33,697 bases of DNA from assembly GCA_029249645.1 (NCBI GenBank), contig JAQWWC010000094.1, positions 1 through 33,697 of the forward strand, in the 5' to 3' direction. Origin of the DNA: Pseudomonadales bacterium (GTDB taxonomy: Bacteria; Pseudomonadota; Gammaproteobacteria; Pseudomonadales; Azotimanducaceae). Position 1 is the first letter of the stretch; each line of letters starts with the position of its first letter. Shown piece by piece: positions 1 through 7,902 of this stretch. A program made the position numbers and the translations under genes. Below the pieces are notes generated by a model. That model was not told the DNA's origin. It did not search any database and saw only the letters and a list, made by a program, of their open reading frames with translations.

Positions 1-73
1 CCCGCCCTGCGTAAATTTTCGTCAACTCAAGGCCCACACCTTTATTTGTTCCTGTTATCAATACCGTCGCCAT
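1..73 (-). CDS. SDR-family dehydrogenase, N-terminus only (truncated by window edge)
   Basis: Too short for the ORF track. The reverse strand from the ATG at 73 reads MATVLITGTNKGVGLELTKI and stays open to the window edge. The first strand followed by TGxxxGxG (TGTNKGVG) is the Rossmann dinucleotide-binding signature of short-chain dehydrogenases/reductases, so this should be a cytosolic NAD(P)-dependent oxidoreductase. The catalytic YxxxK lies outside the window and the substrate cannot be inferred. An AAGGAAG Shine-Dalgarno sequence overlaps the stop of the SnoaL-like gene 14 bases upstream, so the two are very likely co-transcribed. Confidence 0.8.
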   Translation of the reverse strand, partial: MATVLITGTNKGVGLELTKIYAGR

Positions 74-87
74 AATCTGTTTCTTCC

Positions 88-501
88 TTAGTCTTTTGTT
101 TCTGAATTTAAAACTTCGTAGACCCGGCGTTTGAAGTACCAGCGGCCATCCTGTTTGATATAATCATCCTGGTAGCGCCCGGTTACACTGCGCTGACCGC
201 CATCTTTACCATGCAGAAACTCTTGCTGATACCAAGTTCCGGTTGCTGTATCACCGTCGACATGAATAGGGCCCGCCGAAGCGAAAAAGCCAACATAACC
301 AAAGGCACTCATTGCACCCTGCCAAACCGTTAAGATCGTCGCTCGGCCCTGAACATCTCCCGCACCTGGCAAATGCCAGACCGCATCTTCGGTCCAATTG
401 CTCGCCCATGCCTCGCCATCAAACCGCATCACCGCATCGTTATACGACTCAACTAATTCTCGAATTAACCAACGATCCTCCATCGACCCTGAACTCAACA
501 T
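88..501 (-). CDS. SnoaL-like (NTF2-fold) domain protein
   Basis: A 137-aa protein of the SnoaL/NTF2-like superfamily, small alpha+beta-barrel proteins that include polyketide cyclases, ring-hydroxylase beta subunits and many uncharacterised enzymes. The N-terminal helix (IRELVESYNDAVMRFD), the Trp-rich segment (WASNWTEDAVWHLPG) and the C-terminal strands (GRYQDDYIKQDGRWYFKRR) fit the fold. The ORF track starts 45 codons earlier, but that extension is low-complexity and lacks family character, while the ATG at 501 follows an AAGAAGGAGAAGG ribosome-binding site. It lies 14 bases upstream of the SDR gene, a common pairing in catabolic operons. The substrate is unknown; a purely structural or binding role is also possible. 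Confidence 0.8.
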   Translation of the reverse strand: MLSSGSMEDRWLIRELVESYNDAVMRFDGEAWASNWTEDAVWHLPGAGDVQGRATILTVWQGAMSAFGYVGFFASAGPIHVDGDTATGTWYQQEFLHGKDGGQRSVTGRYQDDYIKQDGRWYFKRRVYEVLNSETKD

Positions 502-853
502 TACCTTCTCCTTCTTACGGTCGCGCACAACCCGATGTAAACCAGTCGCCGCTTTAAACTGAAAACCACCACCTGAATGGTCACCTTTGCCATCACAACC
601 TCGCGCATCAATTGATGTTGTACCTGACGACTCCATTCAAGCGCGATCGGCTATGACTTGGCAACCCTCCCAGCCACTTGCCAACCACATCGGCATGCGA
701 TTCAACCGCAGTTTCGAGTGCCAAACCTAAATACTGGCGCGATGGAAACAATTCCGATAGTTTAATCCGAGCGCTCAATCAACTGCGGCACCGTCCAGCG
801 CGGCACAGTCCAGCGCGGCACCGTCTAGCAAAGTCTGAAGAAGGATCAACACC
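502..853. other. Divergent intergenic region with a 7-bp inverted repeat
   Basis: This 352-bp region separates the SnoaL-like gene (minus) and the aldo/keto reductase (plus) and should hold both promoters. It contains a perfect inverted repeat TTGGCAA/TTGCCAA (658-664 and 678-684, 13-base gap) and a three-unit tandem repeat listed separately. No convincing sigma70 -35/-10 pair was found by eye. Two small ORFs in the track here lack coding character. Confidence 0.5.
785..829. repeat. Three tandem copies of a 15-bp unit
   Basis: Three contiguous copies: GCGGCACCGTCCAGC, GCGGCACAGTCCAGC and GCGGCACCGTCTAGC, each differing from the first by at most one base. The array ends 24 bases before the aldo/keto reductase start, so it probably lies in the 5' leader or promoter. 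It may arise by slippage or serve as a repeated binding site. It is too short and has no spacers, so it is not a CRISPR. Confidence 0.9.
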
Positions 854-1861
854 ATGCAAAAACGAAGAATGGGCCAGCACGGCTTAGAGGTTCCCGTCCT
901 CACACTGGGCACCATGACCTTTGGGCTTCAAGTTGACGAAGCCGGATCTAATGAGATCCTTGACCAAGCCGAAGCCTATGGCCTGACGTTTTTGGATACC
1001 GCGGACGCGTACCCTCTCGGCGGCACCCTTGAAACGGTTGGCGAGACCGAGCGTATCATTGGCCGCTGGCTGCACAGACGAGGCAACCGGTCGAGGCTGC
1101 AAATCGCGACCAAATGCTTTGCACAAACGCGCCAGGGTCCGAATGGATGGGGACTATCGCGACAACACATCATGGAGTCCATCGACCAAAGTCTGCAACG
1201 ACTCAAAACCGACTATGTCGATCTGTTCCAGGCGCACGGGTTTGACCCCAATACCCCAATCGAAGAAACCTTACGCGCATTTGAAGACATTCAACGCACA
1301 GGTAAGGCGCGCTATATCGGCTGCTCAAACTATCCTGCCTGGCGCCTGGCTGACGCCTTGAGCGCAGCCGATCGCCTAGGCCTTGCGGGATATATGAGCC
1401 TGCAACCCCGATACAACCTGCTCTACCGTGAAATTGAAACCGAACTGCTGCCTCTTTGCAGAAGCCAAGGGTTGGGCGTTATTGTTTACAACCCGATTGC
1501 TGGCGGCTTTCTCTCAGGCAAGTATCAGCCCGAACAAGACCCAGAGCCCGGCACCCGCTTCACCCTCGGCACGGCCGCCGAACGCTACCAACATCGCTAT
1601 TGGCAGAGCGCACAATTTGATGCGGTGCAAAGTCTTAAAGCGCTGACCGATGCTCGAGGTATTTCCTTAGTCACCGTCGCTGTTGCCTGGGTTCTGGCGC
1701 AACCTGGCATTACCAGCGCCATTATTGGCGCCTCGAAGGCCAGCCAATTAAAAGCCAATGTTGAGGCGGTGAGTTTTGAATTTGATGACGATCTCATGGC
1801 TGCGTGCGAAGCCGCCTGGTGGCAATTACCGCGCCGGCCCGTCGCGGAAGGCTACCGATAA
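854..1861 (+). CDS. Aldo/keto reductase
   Basis: A 335-aa NADPH-dependent oxidoreductase of the aldo/keto reductase superfamily with a cytosolic (alpha/beta)8 barrel; it likely reduces aldehydes or ketones. All four catalytic-tetrad positions are visible: Asp48 and Tyr53 in FLDTADAY, Lys87 in IATK, and His128 in FQAHG. The C-terminal IIGASKASQLKAN is the cofactor phosphate-binding loop. Length is typical of the bacterial tas/YajO-like branch. AAGGA lies about 9 bases before the ATG. It stands alone on the plus strand between divergent and convergent neighbours, and the substrate cannot be assigned. Confidence 0.93.
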   Translation: MQKRRMGQHGLEVPVLTLGTMTFGLQVDEAGSNEILDQAEAYGLTFLDTADAYPLGGTLETVGETERIIGRWLHRRGNRSRLQIATKCFAQTRQGPNGWGLSRQHIMESIDQSLQRLKTDYVDLFQAHGFDPNTPIEETLRAFEDIQRTGKARYIGCSNYPAWRLADALSAADRLGLAGYMSLQPRYNLLYREIETELLPLCRSQGLGVIVYNPIAGGFLSGKYQPEQDPEPGTRFTLGTAAERYQHRYWQSAQFDAVQSLKALTDARGISLVTVAVAWVLAQPGITSAIIGASKASQLKANVEAVSFEFDDDLMAACEAAWWQLPRRPVAEGYR

Positions 1862-2091
1862 CGGAAAGATCGTCAAGATCGCGACTTCTGTCAGGTCGAC
1901 GCGTTGATCACAGGCCAGCTTTTTTTCGACGCCTGAAAGGCGCGCAACTCAGTGCCAACGCCAAAAAATTAATCCGTCAGGATCGACCTTTTTGACATCG
2001 ATACTCAGGCAGTCGCGCGATGCATCACGCCAGGCATTCCCGCAAGCCGTTATCCACCCGGCCAAAAACAACCCACCGGAACCTTAAAATT

Positions 2092-3297
2092 TTAGACACG
2101 CCCCTCACTCGACAACCAACCAGACATTGGAAGCGACACTTCATGCCCTTGCGCCGGGTGCCGTGGAATCAATTGCGCGGCAATTAGTGATAGCAGCGCA
2201 AAACCGGCCCCAAAGAAAAACACCATTGAGGGCGAAAACATCCAAACCAAGCCCAGTGCAGCCGGCACCACAACCGCTGCGATATGATTGATCGTAAAGG
2301 AAACGCCGGCGGAGCTCGCCATATCTTTGGGATCGGCAATTTTTTGGAAATAAGTACTGATTGCGATCGCAAGCGCAAAGAACATGTGATCAATAACGTA
2401 CAGGCTTGCCGCAAGCAGCGCATGATCCACCAAAGCATAGGCCACAAAGACAACAATCAGCCCCACGTACTCGAAGGAGAGCGCCCAGCGTTCACCCCAG
2501 CGCGCGATCATGGCCCCAATCCGTTCAGCAAAGAGCCAGTTAAAGACATAGTTAATCAAAAAAAGTACCGTTATTTCTGAAGCGCTATAACCAAATCTCT
2601 CGACCATCAAGAACGCCGCAAACACCACAAAGATCTGACGCCGGGCGCCAGATAAAAAGGTCAGCAAGTAGTACAACCAATACCGCTGGCGCAGGATCAA
2701 AGTTTTATGTTGTACGGTCTTCGAGGGGAAGTGCGGAAACGCAAGCCACATCACAACCGAGAGCACCATGCAGACGCCGCCAGCCAGGGCGAAATTAATC
2801 TGGTAGGACAACGCGAACCATTCGAGGCAGATCCACAAAACCCCGTAAACCACCAAAGAAGTTATCGACCCCACAGCGATCAACCGGCCCAAGACTTGGG
2901 GCGCCTCCGCTTTCGATAACCATTGCAAACTCAAAGACTGCTTAACCGCCTCGAAGTAATGAAAGCCGATACTCATGAGAACCGTTGTGAAGTACAGACC
3001 ATATTCGGTCGGGAAGAACCCGGTCAGCGCAACCCCCAACCCCAGCAACGCCAGCGACAAAACCGCTAAGGTTTGTTCTTTGACAATCAGCAGTACAAAC
3101 ACCGCAGTGAACGCGAGAAACCCAGGGACCTCCCGCAAACTCTGCAAGATGCCTATTTCAATCCCAGTAAATGCGACCTGCTCGACCACGAAGTTGTTAA
3201 GCAGCGCAGACCAAATATGAAAAGCAACGGGCATCGCAATCGTCATCAGCGTCAGTAGCATGATGGGCTTTTGCCGCCAGCTTGTTACATCATCCAT
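2092..3297 (-). CDS. MFS transporter
   Basis: A 401-aa inner-membrane protein with about 12 hydrophobic segments in two halves separated by a basic loop (FPSKTVQHKTLILRQRYW, around residues 190-210), the architecture of the major facilitator superfamily. No substrate-specific signature is recognised. The ATG at 3297 follows AGGGA at normal spacing. A GC-only pentamer array forming a G-quadruplex motif lies about 55-80 bases upstream on the sense strand, probably within its leader or promoter. The acyl-CoA synthetase gene ends 197 bases upstream on the same strand. Export or uptake cannot be decided from sequence. Confidence 0.85.
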   Translation of the reverse strand: MDDVTSWRQKPIMLLTLMTIAMPVAFHIWSALLNNFVVEQVAFTGIEIGILQSLREVPGFLAFTAVFVLLIVKEQTLAVLSLALLGLGVALTGFFPTEYGLYFTTVLMSIGFHYFEAVKQSLSLQWLSKAEAPQVLGRLIAVGSITSLVVYGVLWICLEWFALSYQINFALAGGVCMVLSVVMWLAFPHFPSKTVQHKTLILRQRYWLYYLLTFLSGARRQIFVVFAAFLMVERFGYSASEITVLFLINYVFNWLFAERIGAMIARWGERWALSFEYVGLIVVFVAYALVDHALLAASLYVIDHMFFALAIAISTYFQKIADPKDMASSAGVSFTINHIAAVVVPAALGLVWMFSPSMVFFFGAGFALLSLIAAQLIPRHPAQGHEVSLPMSGWLSSEGRV

Positions 3298-3348
3298 TGC
3301 GTATTCCCTAGTGACGAACCAGAACCCCTCGCACGAGCACCCGGATCC

Positions 3349-3378
3349 GACCCGACCCGGCCCGGCCCGGCCCGCCCC
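3349..3378 (-). repeat. GC-only pentamer array / G-quadruplex motif
   Basis: Six consecutive 5-bp units on the plus strand (GACCC twice, GGCCC three times, GCCCC once). On the minus strand this gives six G-runs of three or four separated by one or two bases, the canonical intramolecular G-quadruplex pattern. It sits 52-81 bases upstream of the MFS start on that gene's sense strand. Pentamer slippage could change the copy number. Confidence 0.85.
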
Positions 3379-3494
3379 GACATCTTAGGTGTTTGCCGCG
3401 ACTTTAAAAAGCGATGTGCACTGACATTATTCACCGGAATCATGTCAGCGCCGTTACCAAAGGGCTTTTTATTTTGGCGCATCCTGCACCACCC

Positions 3495-5126
3495 TCACGG
3501 GTTGAGACCGAGAGCCTTAATTGAAAGCGCTCGCATCTCAACCTTGCGGATCTTGCCGGTCACGGTCATGGGGAAGGCCTCAACGAACTGCACATAATAC
3601 GGCACTTTGTAATGCGCAATCTTCCCGGCGCAAAAGGCTTTTAAGGCCTCCTGACTAACAAGCTGAGGGCTGACAAGGTCCGGTTTACGTTTTATCCACG
3701 CCATCAACTGCTCGCCATAGACCCTATCCGGCACTCCAATCACTTGAACCTCTTCAACTTCCGGGTGAGTGTATAAAAACTCTTCGATCTCTCGCGGATA
3801 GATGTTTTCGCCACCCCGAATCACCATATCTTTGATCCGGCCGACAATCTGAACATAGCCATCGAGGCCCATAACCGCAAGATCTCCGGTGTGCATCCAA
3901 CCGTCAGCATCAATCGCTTCGGTAGTTTTAACAGGGTCATCCCAGTAACCCGTCATCACCGAGTACCCTCGAGTACAAAACTCGCCCGTTTCACCCCGCG
4001 GCAGTGTCTCACCAGTTTCCGGGTGTGCAATGCGAATATCAACGTGAGGATGTGCCCGTCCAACGGTTTCCGTACGATGGGCCAACGAATCTTCAGGCAG
4101 CGTTTGGGTCGACACCGGCGAGGTTTCGGTCATGCCGTAACAGATGGTCACTTCCAAAAGGCGCATCCGATCGATGCATTGTTTCATTACCTCAACTGGA
4201 CAAGGTGCGCCGGCCATCACCCCCGTGCGCAGCGAAGATAAATCAAAATTTGAAAAATTCTCCAGTGCCAGTTCCGCAATAAACATTGTGGGCACGCCAT
4301 ATAACGCCGTGCAGCGCTCTTGACTGACGGCCTCAAGGGTTTGCTCGGCACTAAAACCATCACTCGGAATCACCATGGTCGCGCCATGACTGGTGCAGGC
4401 CAGGTTACCCATCACCATGCCAAAACAGTGATAAAACGGCACAGGAATGCACATTCGATCCTGCTCGGTTAAACGCTGCAACTCCCCGACAAAATAGCCG
4501 TTGTTCAGAATATTACGGTGGGTGAGCGTTGCGCCCTTTGGGAAGCCTGTCGTGCCAGACGTATATTGAATATTGATCGGATCGTCCGGAGAAAGCTGTC
4601 CACGCAGCTCGTCGACGCCAGCTTGGTGCCGTGCATCGCCCGCAATCAAAGCCTCCCATTCCAGGGACCAAAAGAAAATCGCCCGTTCAAGCTGCTGCGT
4701 TTGATCTTGTACAGCCGAAACCATTTCCTGGTAGTTCGATTTTAAGTATGAAGGCGCCGCAATCAGGAACCGACACCCCGATTGATTGAGCGCGTAGGCC
4801 AGTTCATGCGTTCGATAGGCTGGATTAATATTGACCAACACAACACCAATTTCCGCTGTAGCATATTGCACCAGGGTCCATTCGGCATAATTCGGGCTCC
4901 ACAGTCCCAGACGATCAAGTGGCTTCAACCCTTGCGCCAGGAGTCCGCTGGCAAGACGTTGTACCCGGTCATAGAACTCTTGGTAGCTCCAACGCACATC
5001 TTGATGCAGCGCCACGATGGCATCGTTGTTTGGAACCCGCGCCACGGTTTGCCTCAAGTTGTCGCCAATGGTTTGCGCCAAGAGCGGTTGATCTCGAGCA
5101 CCCATTTCAATTGCAGGGCTTGGCAT
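3495..5126 (-). CDS. Acyl-CoA synthetase (AMP-binding, ACSF2-like)
   Basis: A 543-aa ANL-superfamily adenylate-forming enzyme that probably activates medium- or long-chain fatty acids to acyl-CoA. The P-loop YTSGTTGFPKG lies near residue 185; the motif ICYGMTETSP, the hinge region TGDLAVMGLDGYVQIVGR and KDMVIRGGENIYP follow, and the C-terminal catalytic lysine lies in VTGKIRK. The PFYHCFGMVMGN segment is typical of the ACSF2 branch. The track start adds 32 residues; the ATG at 5126 follows AGGATC and gives the usual family N-terminus. Substrate chain length cannot be read from sequence. Confidence 0.92.
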   Translation of the reverse strand: MPSPAIEMGARDQPLLAQTIGDNLRQTVARVPNNDAIVALHQDVRWSYQEFYDRVQRLASGLLAQGLKPLDRLGLWSPNYAEWTLVQYATAEIGVVLVNINPAYRTHELAYALNQSGCRFLIAAPSYLKSNYQEMVSAVQDQTQQLERAIFFWSLEWEALIAGDARHQAGVDELRGQLSPDDPINIQYTSGTTGFPKGATLTHRNILNNGYFVGELQRLTEQDRMCIPVPFYHCFGMVMGNLACTSHGATMVIPSDGFSAEQTLEAVSQERCTALYGVPTMFIAELALENFSNFDLSSLRTGVMAGAPCPVEVMKQCIDRMRLLEVTICYGMTETSPVSTQTLPEDSLAHRTETVGRAHPHVDIRIAHPETGETLPRGETGEFCTRGYSVMTGYWDDPVKTTEAIDADGWMHTGDLAVMGLDGYVQIVGRIKDMVIRGGENIYPREIEEFLYTHPEVEEVQVIGVPDRVYGEQLMAWIKRKPDLVSPQLVSQEALKAFCAGKIAHYKVPYYVQFVEAFPMTVTGKIRKVEMRALSIKALGLNP

Positions 5127-5472
5127 GTTTGATCCTATAAATGAACAATGATGGTATAGGTAACCTGTTTGGCGGGAACTTTCAATCGGCACCCCGCGTG
5201 GGTTACAACTCTGCCCGTCCAAAACACCTTATTACAACAACTCCCAGCCTTTTACCCGGCTCAAGAACCCGCACGTGACGCCCGTCGCTTGACGCAGCAC
5301 CCATCGGAGCGTTGCACGCTGAACCCGTTCGATTGACAGCAATCCTGACCAGTCTCTCAACGCCCATAAGACGCTTTGAAAATTTTTTGATTTTCTGGTT
5401 AACTCTTTCAAACATGAATATATTCATTTTTATGTCGCATTTAACAATTAAAAAAAACAGGAACCTATCACC
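5127..5472. other. Divergent intergenic region, AT-rich toward the protease gene
   Basis: This 346-bp region lies between the acyl-CoA synthetase (minus) and the metalloprotease (plus). Its last 100 bases are markedly AT-rich and probably carry the protease promoter, although no good -35/-10 pair stands out. A perfect palindrome at 5414-5427 is listed separately. The ORFs called here on both strands look non-coding. Confidence 0.5.
5414..5427. promoter_or_regulatory. Perfect 14-bp palindrome upstream of the protease gene
   Basis: ATGAATATATTCAT is a perfect 14-bp palindrome, 45 bases before the metalloprotease ATG and within the AT-rich promoter-like stretch. Its size and place fit an operator for a dimeric repressor or activator. 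This is inferred from symmetry only, and AT-rich palindromes can occur by chance. Confidence 0.4.
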
Positions 5473-6459
5473 ATGCGCCTATTGCCCACCCTACTGATTA
5501 CGCTCTTGGCACTTCTTACGTCCCAAGGCAGCCTCGCCGCCAGCGATCGCGCCGTTGAAGTTGCCAATCCGAACGCAAAATTTTTACGCTGCGCCACCGA
5601 GCATCCGTCACCCCGAGAAGCCAAAGCGCTAGAGGCCCAGTTCCAATGGCGCAAGGCGCAAGCCAAAAAGCCTTCCGGCAAGCCCGGCAAGGGTGGTGGC
5701 GGCGGTGATACTGGGGGCGGCGGAGGTGGCGAAGGTCCGACCGTGCCGGGCCCTGGCACCATTGTTGTTAACGTTTACTTTCACGTCATCACGTCAGGCG
5801 GTAATGGCGCCGTCAGCGACCTTAGTGTTGCCAGTCAAATGAATGTCATTAATGCGGCTTATGGAGGTAACGGCAGTTACACCACGCCCTACACCTTTGT
5901 CTTAAACGCGATCACCAGAAACGATAATGCGAATTGGTACACCGCTGGTCCTGGTACGGCTGCTGAGGCGCAGATGAAAGCCACTCTTCGGAAAGGGGAC
6001 GCAGGCGACTTAAACATTTATTCAAGCAGTCCAGGCGGCGGCCTTCTGGGCTGGGCCACCTTCCCTACCTCGTATGCTAGCAACCCGACTGGCGACGGGG
6101 TTGTGATCCTGAACGAGACGCGTCCCGGAGGCTCAGCGGGGCCTTATAACGAGGGCGACACCCTAACCCATGAGATTGGTCATTGGCTCGGTTTGTATCA
6201 CACCTTCCAAGGCGGATGCAGTAATTCGGCCGGCGATTACGTTACGGACACGCCAGCGGAACAATCGCCTGCCTATGGCTGCCCAGTTGGGCGCGATTCT
6301 TGCTCACGGATCAAACGGCGCACCGAGCAATACCCTGGCCTTGACCCCATTAACAACTTTATGGACTACACCGACGACAGTTGTATGTACGAGTTGTCCG
6401 ACGGCCAGGTGGCACGCGCCTTTGATCTCAGCAGCACTTACCGCGCATTGACGCCCTAG
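5473..6459 (+). CDS. Secreted M43-type zinc metalloprotease
   Basis: A 328-aa predicted secreted protease. A signal peptide spans residues 1-22/23 ([17 protein letters not shown]). A short pro-region follows, then a Gly-rich linker ([15 protein letters not shown], about 74-88) and a metzincin catalytic domain. The zinc motif [11 protein letters not shown] is at 233-243 and the Met-turn NFMDYTDD is near Met297. Cysteines in [17 protein letters not shown] and DSCMYE fit the disulphide-bonded pappalysin/cytophagalysin (M43) fold. An AGGA ribosome-binding site precedes the ATG and a strong terminator follows, so it is monocistronic. A role in extracellular peptide acquisition is likely but inferred. 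Confidence 0.92.
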   Translation: MRLLPTLLITLLALLTSQGSLAASDRAVEVANPNAKFLRCATEHPSPREAKALEAQFQWRKAQAKKPSGKPGKGGGGGDTGGGGGGEGPTVPGPGTIVVNVYFHVITSGGNGAVSDLSVASQMNVINAAYGGNGSYTTPYTFVLNAITRNDNANWYTAGPGTAAEAQMKATLRKGDAGDLNIYSSSPGGGLLGWATFPTSYASNPTGDGVVILNETRPGGSAGPYNEGDTLTHEIGHWLGLYHTFQGGCSNSAGDYVTDTPAEQSPAYGCPVGRDSCSRIKRRTEQYPGLDPINNFMDYTDDSCMYELSDGQVARAFDLSSTYRALTP

Positions 6460-6480
6460 CCGCGATAAACCGACACCCTT

Positions 6481-6514
6481 GGGTGGCCGCTATAAGCCTG
6501 CCACCCCCTTTTTT
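6481..6514 (+). terminator. Rho-independent terminator of the metalloprotease gene
   Basis: A perfect 7-bp stem GGGTGGC/GCCACCC with a 12-base loop is followed by CC and six Ts. It begins 21 bases after the protease stop codon and is the clearest intrinsic terminator in the window. It also contains the GTG that the ORF track uses as start of the following ORF, which argues against that start. Confidence 0.85.
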
Positions 6515-6524
6515 CGGTGGGGCC

Positions 6525-6908
6525 GTGCGCCTAGCGCCTACTAGCTGGCTGCGGCGTTTCATCACGGCCATTCTGTTTTTGGCACCGCCGTGCCTCAATG
6601 CCAGCAGGATCCAACCACCCCAAGACTTCCTGTGCGCAGCTGGCGACATTGCTCTGATGGCTGGCACCATCGCCTCGGCGACAACCGGCCCTCGGCAGCT
6701 TGAGTTGACCATCCTGACAGACTGGAAAAGCCGCGAAATCGTAAGGCTTGTAACCCCGATTTCAGAAGAGGCGGTTAACGTCAGTCGACGCAGCAAGGTT
6801 CAACCCACCTCCTTAACCAACTGGCTGGTTACCGAAAAAGCAGCCCACATCCGCATTTGGCGTTGCGGAACCAGCCCAAGGGTGATGCTGGAGTTGAGCC
6901 TCCCTTAG
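6525..6908 (+). CDS. Hypothetical small protein, possibly secreted (doubtful)
   Basis: No family is recognised. From the GTG at 6525 the 127-aa product begins MRLAPTSWLRRFITAILFLA, resembling a signal peptide with basic n-region and hydrophobic core, followed by PPCLNAS. The remainder contains short strand-like hydrophobic stretches (ELTILTDWK, EIVRLVTPI) and no known motif. The track's earlier GTG at 6483 lies in the terminator stem and is unlikely. The ribosome-binding site (GGTGGGG) is poor and a competing antisense ORF exists, so this may be non-coding. The remaining bases to 7057 hold nothing recognisable. Confidence 0.35.
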   Translation: MRLAPTSWLRRFITAILFLAPPCLNASRIQPPQDFLCAAGDIALMAGTIASATTGPRQLELTILTDWKSREIVRLVTPISEEAVNVSRRSKVQPTSLTNWLVTEKAAHIRIWRCGTSPRVMLELSLP

Positions 6909-7057
6909 GCCGTTGGTCAGCAGTCCCTCAGCAGCCTCTTATTAGAAGCTTCCAATTAGAATCAGTTAACTCGGGACACCGGACTAAAAGCATCAGAGCA
7001 GCTACGCCAGGTTGGTGGCGCCTCATGAAAACCGTCTAATTACAAAAAAGGGGCTGG

Positions 7058-7732
7058 CTACCAAGCATCCACATGCATGACGGTCTCGACCGGCGGGCGA
7101 TAAGCGGGTTTAAAATCTGTGCCCTTGGTGTAGGCCATCGGAATCAACGCCACCTGCATAAAATCGTCATAGGGGATTCCAAGCAGATCCGCGATCGCTT
7201 TTTCATGCATCAAATGCAACGTGGTCCAGGCGGTGCCTAGTCCCCGGGCACGCGCCGCTAGCATAAAGCTCCAGGCCGCTGGCACAACAGAACCCAAGGT
7301 TGCGGTTTGCGACAGCACATTAGCACCCGCTTCATTGTCGGTTCGACCCGCAATACACGGAATCATCAATACCGGTGCCCGTCCCATATTCTCGCCCAAG
7401 AAATCCGCCGATGAAGCAGACCGCACTTGGCTTGAAGTTAAACTGGTGTCGGCACTATCGGCATGCAGTTTATGGATTGCAACTGGCATATCCTTGTAGA
7501 TCTCGAACGCCTGACGATAATACTCTCCGATCTGCGCCCGCTTATCGGGGTCTGTTATAAACATAAACTGCCAACCCTGGGCGTTCGAGCCAGAGGGTGC
7601 CTGCACGGCCATTTCCATACATTCTTTAACGACGCTCATCGGTACTGGCCGGTCGAAATCCAACCGCTTTCGAACAGCGCGGGTGGTGCTGAGCAGTTGA
7701 TCATTGGTAAGGTTTAATTGTTCGTGGGACAT
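7058..7732 (-). CDS. Nitroreductase-family protein
   Basis: A 224-aa FMN-dependent oxidoreductase of the nitroreductase family, normally a cytosolic homodimer using NAD(P)H to reduce nitroaromatics, quinones or enones. Family features are the early RAVRKRLDFDRPV segment that contacts FMN phosphate, QAPSGSNAQGWQF, and the C-terminal GLGTAWTTLHL. The track start adds 21 residues; the ATG at 7732 has AAGGAG seven bases upstream. It is the last gene of a long minus-strand redox block. The physiological substrate is unknown. Confidence 0.92.
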   Translation of the reverse strand: MSHEQLNLTNDQLLSTTRAVRKRLDFDRPVPMSVVKECMEMAVQAPSGSNAQGWQFMFITDPDKRAQIGEYYRQAFEIYKDMPVAIHKLHADSADTSLTSSQVRSASSADFLGENMGRAPVLMIPCIAGRTDNEAGANVLSQTATLGSVVPAAWSFMLAARARGLGTAWTTLHLMHEKAIADLLGIPYDDFMQVALIPMAYTKGTDFKPAYRPPVETVMHVDAW

Positions 7733-7902
7733 ATACCGCTCCTTGGGAATTGGGTCGTTTCTGGTGCACATTCTAAGCCGATTGGGCAGCTCCAAGCCAG
7801 CCGTGGCATTCTTCGCCTTTTGTCACAACAGCGGCTTTATACGGTTCATCCAAAGATGCCGGCGACCGCTGGCGAACCTTGCGTCCTGAGCCTAGAACAC
7901 GG

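Noticed and set aside
502-636. N-terminal extension of the SnoaL-like ORF in the track
   Set aside because: The 45 extra residues are low-complexity and unlike the family, and the ATG at 501 has an AAGGAG ribosome-binding site.
785-829. CRISPR array
   Set aside because: Three contiguous 15-bp units without spacers are a simple tandem repeat.
1930-1942. Hairpin CGCCT-GAA-AGGCG as terminator of the aldo/keto reductase or MFS genes
   Set aside because: The T-run precedes the hairpin on the plus strand and becomes an A-run after it on the minus strand, so it is wrong for termination in both directions.
5448-5762. Minus-strand 104-aa ORF with poly-Pro and Ser
   Set aside because: It is antisense to the protease signal peptide and Gly-rich linker; the proline runs mirror the glycine codons.
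6428-6796. Minus-strand 122-aa ORF
   Set aside because: It crosses the protease 3' end and the terminator and has no domain or ribosome-binding site.
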